Below, piece by piece: positions 34,032 through 41,993 of a stretch of DNA of 64,000 nucleotides. Position numbers and translations under genes: made by a program. The DNA is from Roseicella sp. DB1501 (GTDB taxonomy: Bacteria > Pseudomonadota > Alphaproteobacteria > Acetobacterales > Acetobacteraceae). The notes below the pieces were generated by a model that saw nothing but the letters and a program-made list of their open reading frames with translations, ran no database searches and was not told where the DNA came from. Where the stretch lies: assembly GCF_013112485.1 (NCBI RefSeq), contig NZ_JABFHG010000001.1:62001-126000 (forward strand). The letters run 5' to 3'. The stretch's first letter is position 1. Each line of letters begins with the position of its first letter.

Positions 34032-35006
34032 TCAATCCGCCCGGATATGCGCCGCCGCCACCACCTCGCGCATGGTCCGCACCTCGGCGGCGAGGAAGGC
34101 GTCGAGCCCGGCCGGCGGCAGCGGCATCGGGATCGCGCCCTCGCCGGTGAGCACGCGGGCGAAGTCCAGGGCCTGCAGCGCCTCGTTCACCGCCGCGTTC
34201 AGCCGGCCGCGCAGGACGGACGGCAGGCCGCGCGGCGCGAAGAGGCCCCACCAGATGCCGGCCTCGTAGTCGATCCCGGCCTCCTGCACCGTCGGGGCCG
34301 GCGGGCTGCCGGGCACCCGCTCCGGCCCGGTATAGGCGATCACCCGCAGCAGCCCGCCGCGGATCTGCCCGGCGGCGCTGGCGATGGTGGTGAACATCAC
34401 GTCCACCCGCCCGGCGACCAAATCGGTCAGCGCCCCAGCCGTGCCGCGATAGGGCACATGCTGCAATTGCGTGCCGGCGCGCAGGTTGAACAGCGCCGTG
34501 GCGATATGCGTGGTGCTGCCGGGGCCGGAGCTGGCGAAGGTGATGCGCCCCGGCCGCGCCCGATCGGCGGTCAGCAGGGCGGCGATGGACTCGATCGGCG
34601 AGGCCGGCGGCGTCACCACGACCAGCGGCGCCCGGGCCAGCAGCGCCACGGCGTCGAGATCGGCGGTCGGGTCGAAGCCGCTGCCCTGCACCGGGCCGAT
34701 GGCGGCGATGGAGGAAGTGGTCAGCAGCAGGGTCTGGCCGTCCGGCGGGCTCTGCGCCACCGCCTGCACCCCGACCGCGCTGCCCGCCCCCGGCCGGTTC
34801 TCCACCGGGAAGGGCTGGCCGAAGCGGGCCTGCAGCCGCTCGGCCAGCGGCGGGGCGATGGCGTCGTTGCTGCCGCCCGGCGTGAAGGGCACGACGATGC
34901 GCACGGGCCGGGCAGGCCAGCCTTCCGGCTGGGCAAGGGCCGGCCGGACGGGGCCGGCGAGCCCAGCCGCGGCCAGCAGCGCGCGGCGGGCGGGGCGATG
35001 CGGCAT
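34032..35006 (-). CDS. Tripartite tricarboxylate transporter (Bug) receptor protein
   Basis: A 324-residue periplasmic binding protein with signal peptide MPHRPARRALLAAAGLAGPVRPALAQ, the classical loop VPFTPGGSNDAI, VENRPGAGSAVG, and SSGPGSTTHIATALF. A GGGAGAAAGG site precedes the ATG. It lies immediately upstream of the M20 amidohydrolase and is probably co-transcribed. It belongs to a different Bug branch from the 29986/45989 pair. No membrane components are nearby. Confidence 0.9.
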   Translation of the reverse strand: MPHRPARRALLAAAGLAGPVRPALAQPEGWPARPVRIVVPFTPGGSNDAIAPPLAERLQARFGQPFPVENRPGAGSAVGVQAVAQSPPDGQTLLLTTSSIAAIGPVQGSGFDPTADLDAVALLARAPLVVVTPPASPIESIAALLTADRARPGRITFASSGPGSTTHIATALFNLRAGTQLQHVPYRGTAGALTDLVAGRVDVMFTTIASAAGQIRGGLLRVIAYTGPERVPGSPPAPTVQEAGIDYEAGIWWGLFAPRGLPSVLRGRLNAAVNEALQALDFARVLTGEGAIPMPLPPAGLDAFLAAEVRTMREVVAAAHIRAD

Positions 35007-35074
35007 CGGCCTTTCTCCCTGTTGGCCTTCACCAACGGCCGTCGATGCTGACACATCAACGTCCCCCATCCAGT

Positions 35075-35122
35075 GCCCCTTGGCGCCGGGCGCAAACCTC
35101 CGGTTTGCCCGGGCCTTCGCGT
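35075..35122. repeat. Interspersed repeat, family C, copy C3
   Basis: It carries the core GGGCGCAAACCTCC then GGTTTGCCCGGG, as in C1, C2 and C4. Unlike the others it lies in a divergent gap (Bug receptor / nasT) and continues straight into the 27-bp tandem repeat. The gap 35007-35351 otherwise holds only a 7-bp GCGCCCG/CGGGCGC hairpin (35227-35242) and presumably promoters. Confidence 0.7.
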
Positions 35123-35124
35123 CG

Positions 35125-35204
35125 TGCGAACAGCACGCCTTTGGCGTGACATGCGAACAGCACGCCTTTGGCGTGACATGCGAACAGCACGCCTTCGGCG
35201 TGAC
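35125..35204. repeat. Three tandem 27-bp repeats, each a small hairpin
   Basis: Units start at 35125, 35152 and 35179 and begin TGCGAACAGCACGCC; the first two are identical and the third has one T-to-C change. Each unit carries CACGCC-TT(T/C)-GGCGTG, a 6-bp stem with a 3-nt loop. Array length may vary between strains. Confidence 0.85.
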
Positions 35205-35351
35205 GCGTCGTCAGGCACAATCGGCGGCGCCCGTTCGGGCGCTCGGCGTGAATGGGTCATTCATGCCGTTGGCCTTGCGCCAATCCTGGCCCTTCCCGCC
35301 CGGCGCGGTCCATCTCCGTAACGCGGCACGATCCGTGCCTTGCTGCCTGGC

Positions 35352-35939
35352 ATGCTTCCGGGGGGCCGGGCTCTGCGCGTCTTGCTTGTGGACAGTGACA
35401 CCGACCGGGCCGCCGCCGTCGAGGCGGGGCTGGCCGCGGCCGGATGCGTGGTCGTCGGCACCGTGGCCGGCACGGCGGAGCTGACGCGGGCGGTGCGGGA
35501 GTCGGGCGCCGAGGTGATCGTCTGCGACCTGGACGACCCTTCGCGCGACGAGCTCGAGGGCATGCGGGCGCTGCACCGGGACGAGCCACGCCCGGTCGTG
35601 CTCTTCGCCGAGAAGGCCGAGCCGGAGCAGATCGAGGCGGCGCTGGCGGCCGGCGTCGCCGCCTATGTGGTGGAAGGCATGGCGCCGGCGCGGGTGCGGC
35701 CGGTCATCGAGGTGGCGATCCGCCGCTTCCGGGCGCACCAGGCGCTGCGCGAGGAGCTGGCCCTGGCGCGGCAGGACCTCGAGGAGCGCAAACTGGTCGA
35801 CCGCGCCAAGGCGCTGCTCATGCAGCGGCACCGGCTGAGCGAACCGGAGGCCTACCGGCGGTTGCGGCGCCTGGCGATGGATCGCGGGCAGAAGCTGGCC
35901 GCGGTGGCCGCCGAGATCGTGGGCAAGACGAAGGCATGA
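35352..35939 (+). CDS. nasT: ANTAR-domain response regulator NasT (antiterminator)
   Basis: 195 residues: a pseudo-receiver/receiver domain (RVLLVDSD, CDLDD) followed by an ANTAR RNA-binding domain (about 131-192; DRAKALLMQRHRLSEPEAYRRLRRLAMDRG). NasT binds paired hairpins in nitrate-assimilation leader RNAs and lets transcription continue when nitrate or nitrite frees it from NasS. The nasS-like gene follows 107 bp downstream, matching the known NasS/NasT pair. An in-frame TTG at 35340 is an alternative start. Target nas genes are not in the window. Confidence 0.88.
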   Translation: MLPGGRALRVLLVDSDTDRAAAVEAGLAAAGCVVVGTVAGTAELTRAVRESGAEVIVCDLDDPSRDELEGMRALHRDEPRPVVLFAEKAEPEQIEAALAAGVAAYVVEGMAPARVRPVIEVAIRRFRAHQALREELALARQDLEERKLVDRAKALLMQRHRLSEPEAYRRLRRLAMDRGQKLAAVAAEIVGKTKA

Positions 35940-36046
35940 TGTTCATTGTTGCGGCAATAATGGCTGATATCCCGCCATATGACCAAGAAGTGCGCAATTG
36001 TCCTTGACCCTCGCCCCATCCTTCGCTTGGCTGATCCCAGCTTGGC

Positions 36047-37291
36047 ATGACGGCCCGCAACGGCGTGGGCCAGCCGGCCCGGATGCCGCCGAGGCCGGAT
36101 CCTGCCGCCCCTGTCCCGCGGCCCAATGGCGGCCCGCCGCTGGCCGCCGCCGGCCGGAGTTCCGATCCCGTGCCCTCTGAGATCCTGGACCCTGCCCTGC
36201 CTCGTCCCGCCCTCCGCCGGCCGGCCCTGCGCACCCTCCGTCTCGGCTTCCTTCAGCTCACCGACGCCGCGCCGCTGCTCGTCGCCGAGGAACTCGGCCT
36301 GTTCGATGCGGTGGGGCTGCGGGTGACCCTCTCGGCCGAGGGCGCCTGGGCGGCGGTGCGCGACAAGCTGGCCTTCGGCGCGCTGGATGCAGCGCAGCTC
36401 CTCGGCCCGATGCCGATCGCCCTCGCCGCCGGGCTGGACGGGGTCCGCTCCCTGGTCACGATCGGCGCCGGGCTCGGGGCGAACGGCCATACCCTCACCC
36501 TCTCGCTGCCGCTGGCCGAGACGCTCGGCCGCTTCGCCCGGCCGCTGCCCGCCGCCGCCTTCGCCGCCGCCCTGCGCCGCCGCACCGCCGCCAGCCGGCC
36601 GGTCACGCTCGGCGTGGTCTTCCCCTATTCCTCGCACAACTACCTGCTGCGCTGGTGGCTCGCCTCCGGCGGGCTCGATCCCGACCGCGACCTCCGCCTC
36701 GTCACCGTGCCGCCGCCGCTCTGCGCCAGCCGGCTCGCCGAGGGCGCGATCGACGGCTTCTGCGCCGGCGAGCCCTGGGGCAGCCATGCGGCGGAGCGCG
36801 GCCTCGGCAGCATCGTGCTCTCCTCGGGCGATATCTGGCCGAACCATCCGGAGAAGGTCCTCGCCTTCGCCGCCGGCTATGCCGGGCGCGACCCGGAGAG
36901 CGCCATCGCCTGCACCGCCGCCGTCATCGCCGCCAGCCGCTGGCTGGACGCGCCGGAGAACCAGGCCGAGGCGGTGCGGATCCTGCAGCACCGCCTCTTC
37001 CCCGAGCTCGGCGAGCGGGAGATCGCCGCCGCCTTCGAGGGCACCGCAGAGGGCTGGCCGCAGGCGGCGCCGCTGCGCTTCCGCACCGCCACCCTGCCGC
37101 GCCGCGAGCAGGCCGCCTGGTGGCTGCGGCAGATGCGCCGTTGGGGCCATGTGCCGCCCGGCCTTGCCGAGACGACCGCCCTCGCGCCCTGGCGGCAGGA
37201 TATCTGGCGCGCCGCCGCCGCCCGCCTGCGCGAGGTGGAGCCGCCGCCCCCCGCGCCGCCGCCGGGCGAGGCGGCCGAGGCCCGGCGCTGA
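36047..37291 (+). CDS. nasS: NasS-like nitrate/nitrite sensor (NrtA-family binding protein)
   Basis: About 414 residues related to the NrtA/CmpA nitrate-binding fold: LRLGFLQLTDAAPLLVAEELGLF, VFPYSSHNYLLRWWLASGG, GFCAGEPWGSHAAERGLG and NHPEKVLAF. It has no signal peptide, only a Pro/Ala-rich N-terminus, so it is cytosolic as expected of NasS, which holds NasT inactive without nitrate. The exact start is unsure: the first 50 residues are low-complexity and no strong ribosome site is seen. Adjacent nasT and the following cysG (siroheme for nitrite reductase) support the assignment. Confidence 0.85.
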   Translation: MTARNGVGQPARMPPRPDPAAPVPRPNGGPPLAAAGRSSDPVPSEILDPALPRPALRRPALRTLRLGFLQLTDAAPLLVAEELGLFDAVGLRVTLSAEGAWAAVRDKLAFGALDAAQLLGPMPIALAAGLDGVRSLVTIGAGLGANGHTLTLSLPLAETLGRFARPLPAAAFAAALRRRTAASRPVTLGVVFPYSSHNYLLRWWLASGGLDPDRDLRLVTVPPPLCASRLAEGAIDGFCAGEPWGSHAAERGLGSIVLSSGDIWPNHPEKVLAFAAGYAGRDPESAIACTAAVIAASRWLDAPENQAEAVRILQHRLFPELGEREIAAAFEGTAEGWPQAAPLRFRTATLPRREQAAWWLRQMRRWGHVPPGLAETTALAPWRQDIWRAAAARLREVEPPPPAPPPGEAAEARR

Positions 37292-37294
37292 GAA

Positions 37295-37392
37295 ACTCCC
37301 CGCGAAACCGCTGCGCGGCTTTGTGGGGACCCCGGGGGGAGTCCCTCCCGCCCGGGAAACCGTCCAGCCTGCTGCGGCAAAGCCGCAGCAGG
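37295..37392. repeat. Interspersed repeat, family B, copy B3
   Basis: First hairpin ACTCCCCGC..GTGGGGA around a CCGCtgcGCGG core (37295-37329), then CCTGCTGCGGC (37368-37378) with GCCGCAGCAGG (37382-37392). It starts a few bases after the nasS stop, so it may separate nasS from cysG. Confidence 0.75.
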
Positions 37393-37498
37393 GCAATGGG
37401 AAGCGACGGTTTCAGGAGGCACTTAAGGCGCGGCCCGGCGTCTCCTGCCCAAGGGTCGGCTTGCCGCGCCGCCGGCCGGCGGCCACATGCCGAAGCGT

Positions 37499-37605
37499 CT
37501 GGAGCATTGTCCGTTCACATGCGTTCACGCCCAATGCTCCAGCCTGTTGTTTTCAAAGCATCTTCACCCGATCAGGTGAATCCACCTGATCGGGATCTGC
37601 TCTAG
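37499..37605. repeat. Interspersed repeat, family A-like, copy A7 (variant)
   Basis: Same two-hairpin layout and size as family A but different arms: GGAGCATTG (37501-37509) with CAATGCTCC (37532-37540), and CCCGATCAGGTG (37567-37578) with CACCTGATCGGG (37583-37594). It ends in CTCTAG. It lies 13 bp before cysG, so it could affect cysG translation or carry its promoter region. With B3 it fills the 326-bp nasS-cysG gap. Confidence 0.75.
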
Positions 37606-37617
37606 CCGGAAGCCCCC

Positions 37618-38943
37618 ATGCTGCATTTTCCCGTCTTCCTCGACCTCCAGGGCCGGGTCGCGCTGGTCCTCGGCACCGGCGAGGTCGCCGAGCGGAAGGC
37701 CGATCTGCTGCGCCAGGCCGGCGCCACCATCCGCTTCGCCGAGCGCTTCGCCCCCGAGTTGCTCGAGGGCTGCGCCATCGCCATCGGCGCCGATGCCGAG
37801 CCGGCGGAATTGCACGCCCTCGCCGCCGCCTGCCGCGCCCGCGGCATCCCGGTCAACGTGGTCGACAGGCCGGCGCTCTGCACCGCGCTGATGCCGTCGA
37901 TCATCGACCGCGCCCCGGTCACCGTCGCCGTCTCGACCGGCGGCGCCGCGCCGGTGCTGGCGCGGCAGCTGCGGCAAAGGATCGAGGCGGTGCTGCCGGC
38001 CGGGCTCGGCCGCGTCGCGGCCATGGCGGAGCGCTGCAAGGCGGCGGTGCGGCAGCGCCTGCCCGATCTCGCCGCCCGCCGCCGCTTCCTCGACGCCGCC
38101 CTCTCCGGCCCGGCCGCCGACCTGGCCATGGCGGGGCGGGAGGCCGAGGCGGATGCCGCCCTCGCCGCGGCGCTTGCCGGTGCCGATGCGGCGCCGCCGG
38201 GCGTGGTGCATCTGGTCGGCGCCGGGCCCGGCGCCGGCGACCTGCTGACGCTCCGCGCCCTCCGCCTGCTCGGCGAGGCGGATGTCATCGTGCATGACCG
38301 GCTCGGCACGGAGGAGGTGCTGGAGCTCGCCCGGCGCGATGCCGAGCGCATCCTGGTCGGCAAGTCGGGCGCCGATCACTGCCTGCGGCAGGAGGAGATC
38401 AACGCCCTGCTGGTCCGCCTCGCGCGGGAGGGCAAGCGGGTGGTGCGGCTGAAGGGCGGCGACCCGCTCATCTTCGGCCGCGGCGGCGAGGAGGCGGAGG
38501 CGCTGGCCGCGGCCGGGATCGCCTGCGAGATCGTCCCCGGGGTCACCGCCGCCCTCGCCTGCGCCGCTGGCGCCGGCATCCCGCTGACGCATCGCGAGGC
38601 CGCCCGCGCCGTCACCTTCGTCACCGGCCACCGGCGCGAGGGCGGCGTCGATGTCGCCGGCCTGGCGCGGCCGGACCAGACGCTCGCCATCTACATGGGC
38701 ATCGCCATGCTGCCGGCGATCCGCGACGGGCTGGTCGCCGACGGGCTCGACCCGGCGACGCCGGCGGCGGTGATCGAGCGCGGCGGCACCGGCCGGCAGC
38801 GGGTGCTGCGCGGCACGCTGCAGGAGGTGACCGAGCAGGCGCCCGGCTGGGTCGAGGGCGGGCCGGCGCTGCTGCTGGTCGGCGCGGCGGTCGGTCGCGG
38901 CCCCGCCGGCGGCAGCGCGGCAGGCGCCCCGCTCGCCGCCTGA
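37618..38943 (+). CDS. cysG: Siroheme synthase (CysG)
   Basis: A 441-residue bifunctional enzyme. The N-terminal precorrin-2 dehydrogenase/ferrochelatase half has GTGEVAERKADLL and AVSTGGAAPVLARQLRQ; the C-terminal uroporphyrinogen-III methyltransferase half starts near residue 195 (VHLVGAGPGAGDLLTLRAL, VRLKGGDPLIFGRGGEE, VTGHR). It makes siroheme for nitrite and sulfite reductases, in keeping with upstream nasTS. It is slightly shorter than enteric CysG (457). Confidence 0.94.
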   Translation: MLHFPVFLDLQGRVALVLGTGEVAERKADLLRQAGATIRFAERFAPELLEGCAIAIGADAEPAELHALAAACRARGIPVNVVDRPALCTALMPSIIDRAPVTVAVSTGGAAPVLARQLRQRIEAVLPAGLGRVAAMAERCKAAVRQRLPDLAARRRFLDAALSGPAADLAMAGREAEADAALAAALAGADAAPPGVVHLVGAGPGAGDLLTLRALRLLGEADVIVHDRLGTEEVLELARRDAERILVGKSGADHCLRQEEINALLVRLAREGKRVVRLKGGDPLIFGRGGEEAEALAAAGIACEIVPGVTAALACAAGAGIPLTHREAARAVTFVTGHRREGGVDVAGLARPDQTLAIYMGIAMLPAIRDGLVADGLDPATPAAVIERGGTGRQRVLRGTLQEVTEQAPGWVEGGPALLLVGAAVGRGPAGGSAAGAPLAA

Positions 38944-39003
38944 TCGCGGTGGGAGATGCGCCACCGCACAGCCCGCGGCTCCGCCAGGCGGTAAGCGGGA
39001 GCG

Positions 39004-40521
39004 ATGCCGGATGCCGATGCAATCCCCGTGGCGCGTACCAGCTTCGCCGCCGAGCAGTCGCGCCGGCGGCGGCAGGCGCGGCTCTGGGGCCTGCTCTGCC
39101 TCGCCCTCGCCGCCGGCATCGGCGCCGCGCTCAGCACCATCGCCGGGCCGCTGCTGCTGATCCTCGCCGCGGCGGGGCTTCGGCTCCTCGCTTGGCTCGG
39201 CCTCGCGCCGGGGGCGATGCGGCACGCCCTGCATGGGCTGGAGGGCTGGACCGCCGGGCATCTCCGCGCCCTCGACCGGGGTTTCGACCTGCTGGCGGCA
39301 GCCCAGCGGCCGGGCGACCTGCCGATGGCGCTGGCCGCGATGCTCGACGGCGCGGGCCTGCTGCTGCCGGGGATGCTGGCGGCCATGCTGCTCTGGGCCG
39401 GCCTCGCCCGCTTCTACCGCCGCAGCGCCGCCGCCTCCGCCGCGGCCGACCTGCGGGCCCGCCCGCCGCGCCGGCAGGATGCCGAGGAGCACCAGCTCGG
39501 CAACATCCTGGCCGAGCTCGCCCTCGCCGCCGGCCAACCGGTGCCGCGCCTGCTGATGGTCGACGCGCCGGAGCCGAATGCCGGGGCCTTCGGCGCCTCG
39601 CACCGGGAGGCGGTGGTGATCGCCACGCGCGGGCTGCTCGAGCGGCTGGACCGGCGGCAGACCCAGGGCGTGGTCGCGCATCTCCTCGCCGCGACGGGCC
39701 AGGGCGACCTGCGGCTCGCCGCCGCGGTGGAGGCGGTGCTGGGCACGGTCGGCGCCATGGTCCTGGTCTTCGACCTGCCCTTCCGCCGCGGCGCCTGGAC
39801 GACCCTGCGCGACCTGCTGCTGGCGTTGGCCGGCGGCCTGCCCGCGGCCGAGGCCGACCGGCTGCGCGCCGGCCTCGCCGCCAGCGCCTCGGCGAGTTCG
39901 ATGGATGCCATGAACCGGGTGCTCGGCATCGCCGACCGCTGGCCGCCCCTCGGCGCCCTGCTGGTGGCGCCGCTCATCCCCTGGGTGCTGCTGACCCTGG
40001 CGCAGAAGCTGCTCGTCGCGCTCTGGATGCTCTTCGTCTTCGGCTGGCCGCTCGGCCTGCTGTGGCGGACGCGGCGCTACCGGGCCGATGCCGGGGCGGT
40101 CGAGCTGCTGCGCGATCCCGAGGCGCTGGCCGCGGCGCTGCGCCGGATCGACGCGGCGGGCCTGCCGCCCGGCGGCGGGCTGCAGGAGCTCGGCCTGTTC
40201 CATGCGCCGCAGCAGGGCCACGGCCCCGGCTTTCGCGAGCGGGCCAGCCTGGCCTTCCCCCTCACCCCGCCGATCCGGCGCCGGCTGGCGCGTCTCGCCG
40301 CGCTCGGCGCCGAGGGGGGGCAGGCGCGGACGCTCGGGCAAGAGCTGCGCGGCCTCGCGGCGCTGCGCGGCTGGAAGGCGGCGCTGGTGATCGGCCTGAC
40401 GGCGCTGCTGGTGCCGCTCACCGTCGTGCTGGCCATCATGGTCGGCATGCTCATGCTCGGCGCGGCGCTGTTCTCCCTCATGGGCGGGGCGGCGCTCGCC
40501 TCGCTCGTCCTCCGCCTCTAG
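39004..40521 (+). CDS. M48 (HtpX/BepA)-like membrane protein with destroyed zinc site
   Basis: 505 residues: N-terminal TM hairpin (about 27-65), another TM near 118-135, an M48 peptidase-like core (EEHQLGNILAELALAAGQPV through LLERLDRRQTQGVVAHLLAATGQGDLRLA), TM segments near 320-350, and a C-terminal hydrophobic pair. At the HExxH position it reads H226-L-L-A-A230, and the third ligand position (REFLAD in HtpX) reads RRYRAD (357-362). Catalytic Glu and two zinc ligands are thus gone. The surrounding fold is well kept, so it looks like a pseudo-protease rather than decay. lemA, a frequent neighbour of M48 genes, follows. Confidence 0.7.
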   Translation: MPDADAIPVARTSFAAEQSRRRRQARLWGLLCLALAAGIGAALSTIAGPLLLILAAAGLRLLAWLGLAPGAMRHALHGLEGWTAGHLRALDRGFDLLAAAQRPGDLPMALAAMLDGAGLLLPGMLAAMLLWAGLARFYRRSAAASAAADLRARPPRRQDAEEHQLGNILAELALAAGQPVPRLLMVDAPEPNAGAFGASHREAVVIATRGLLERLDRRQTQGVVAHLLAATGQGDLRLAAAVEAVLGTVGAMVLVFDLPFRRGAWTTLRDLLLALAGGLPAAEADRLRAGLAASASASSMDAMNRVLGIADRWPPLGALLVAPLIPWVLLTLAQKLLVALWMLFVFGWPLGLLWRTRRYRADAGAVELLRDPEALAAALRRIDAAGLPPGGGLQELGLFHAPQQGHGPGFRERASLAFPLTPPIRRRLARLAALGAEGGQARTLGQELRGLAALRGWKAALVIGLTALLVPLTVVLAIMVGMLMLGAALFSLMGGAALASLVLRL

Positions 40522-40581
40522 ACCAATGTTTGATCGCGTGATTCACGCTTTCGGTGCGTCCACCTCAAGCGATCACGCTCT
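40518..40581. repeat. Interspersed repeat, family A, short copy A2
   Basis: A half element lacking the GGACCATGATCCG hairpin: CTAGACCAATG, then TGATCGCGTGATTCACGC, ending in GCGATCACGCTCT. Its leading CTAG contains the TAG stop (40519-40521) of the M48-like gene, and its far end is 13 bp before lemA. It lies inside what should be one operon. Confidence 0.75.
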
Positions 40582-40594
40582 GAAGGAAGCCCGC

Positions 40595-41143
40595 ATGGCC
40601 TGGTGGATCCTCGGCCTCGTCGTCCTGCTGCTGGTCCTGGCCGGCCTGCTCTACAACGGGCTGGTCACGGCGCGGAACCGCATCCGCAACGCCTGGTCGC
40701 AGATCGAGGTGCAGCTCCTGCGCCGCAGCGACCTGATCCCGGACCTGGTCGAGACAGCGCGCGGCTACATGCAGCACGAGAGCGGCATCTTCGATCGCAT
40801 CCTGGAGGCGCGCCGGCAGGCGACGGCGGCCGGCGCCGCGATCCCCGCCCGCGCCGCGGCCGAGGCGACGCTCGGGCGGCAGGTGCAGGGGTTGATGGCG
40901 CTCGCCGAGGCGGTGCCGGCGCTGCGCGCGAGCGAGCCCATGCAGCGGCTGCAGGAGGAGCTGGCGACGACCGAGAACCGCATCGCCTTCGCCCGGCAGT
41001 TCTTCAACGATGCGGTGCTCGCCTACAACAACCGCACCCAGACGCTGCCCGGCAGCCTGCTCGCCGGCCCCCTCGGCTTCGGCCCGGAAGCCTATTTCGA
41101 GGCGCCGGCCGAGGCGAAGGCCAAGCCGGTGGTCCGCTTCTGA
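40595..41143 (+). CDS. LemA family protein
   Basis: 182 residues: one N-terminal TM helix (about 3-22), then the long LemA helical bundle (NRIRNAWSQIEVQLLRRSDLIPDLVETARGYM, ENRIAFARQFFNDAVLAYNN, LPGSLLAGPLGF). The exact role of LemA is unknown; it is often encoded with membrane M48 proteases or TPM proteins. The ATG at 40595 follows GGAAG; a longer start would be inside repeat A2. Its partner here appears to be the inactive M48-like protein upstream. Confidence 0.93.
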   Translation: MAWWILGLVVLLLVLAGLLYNGLVTARNRIRNAWSQIEVQLLRRSDLIPDLVETARGYMQHESGIFDRILEARRQATAAGAAIPARAAAEATLGRQVQGLMALAEAVPALRASEPMQRLQEELATTENRIAFARQFFNDAVLAYNNRTQTLPGSLLAGPLGFGPEAYFEAPAEAKAKPVVRF

Positions 41144-41166
41144 GGGCAGCGCGGCGCCGCCCCGGC

Positions 41167-41934
41167 TCAGCCCGGCAGCACCCGCTCCAGCGCCAGGCCG
41201 CGCACGTCCATCTCGTATTCCAGCCCGACCACCGGCGGCCGGCAGAGGTGCCAGGTGACGCCGTGCCGCGCGGCGCCGCGCCGCGCCAGTTCCTCGCCGA
41301 GGAAGGGGTGGATGTCGTGGACGGTGTAGACCTGGGAGGCGGTGGCCATGCCCCAGCCGCCGCCGAGCGCCGCCATCCGCCGCTCCATCTCCTCCAGCAC
41401 GAAGCGCGCCTTGCGCAGCATCCCGGCCGGCGAGGCGTCGCCGAGCGCGATGGTCTTCTCCTCGTAGCTGCCCTTGCCCTCGGTGCTCTCGCCGCTGCCG
41501 GCGGTGACGAAGCTCGGCGCCGCGGCGGCCGCTTCCCCTGCCTCCGGCACGGTGTAGCTGAAGGCGTGGAAGCCCGGCTCCGCCGGCGGGTCCAGCTCGG
41601 GGCAGACATTGCTGCGCGCCACCGGGTTCCAGCCCTCGGACAGGATGCCCCATTCCTCGAGCGTCTTCGCATAGTGCAGGTTGAACTGCCGGAAGCCCTC
41701 CTCGGTGAACTGTCCCGGCGAGCGCAGTTCGCACTGGCAAAAGGCGGTGAGCGGCCGGCCGATCCCCTTCAGGTGCTCGGCGATGCGGGCGAAGCCGTCC
41801 CGCAGCGGCACGGGCCCGGCGAAGCGGGCCCGCTCGATCCGGAAGCCCGGCAGCGCCGCCACGCCCGCCGAGTACTGGAACACCGCGGGAATCGCGCGGT
41901 AGCCATCCGCCGCCCGGTCGCGCGTCTCGTACAT
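41167..41934 (-). CDS. Conserved protein beside ring-opening amidohydrolase; possibly CnbZ-like deaminase
   Basis: A 255-residue soluble protein without signal peptide. Conserved-looking blocks: IPAVFQYSAGVAALPGFRIERARF, RPLTAFCQCELRSPGQFTEEGF, FSYTVPE, ASQVYTVHDIHPFLGEEL. The two-lobed pattern is reminiscent of tandem RidA/YjgF-like folds and, from memory, of CnbZ, a 2-aminomuconate-type deaminase. It is divergent from the barbiturase-like gene by 59 bp, so both may act on the same N-containing ring product. Identity is uncertain. Confidence 0.5.
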   Translation of the reverse strand: MYETRDRAADGYRAIPAVFQYSAGVAALPGFRIERARFAGPVPLRDGFARIAEHLKGIGRPLTAFCQCELRSPGQFTEEGFRQFNLHYAKTLEEWGILSEGWNPVARSNVCPELDPPAEPGFHAFSYTVPEAGEAAAAAPSFVTAGSGESTEGKGSYEEKTIALGDASPAGMLRKARFVLEEMERRMAALGGGWGMATASQVYTVHDIHPFLGEELARRGAARHGVTWHLCRPPVVGLEYEMDVRGLALERVLPG

Positions 41935-41993
41935 CCCTCGCCTCCTCCGTCGCGGCGGCTATGGTGCCACCGAATCTGTCGGACGGACCACCC

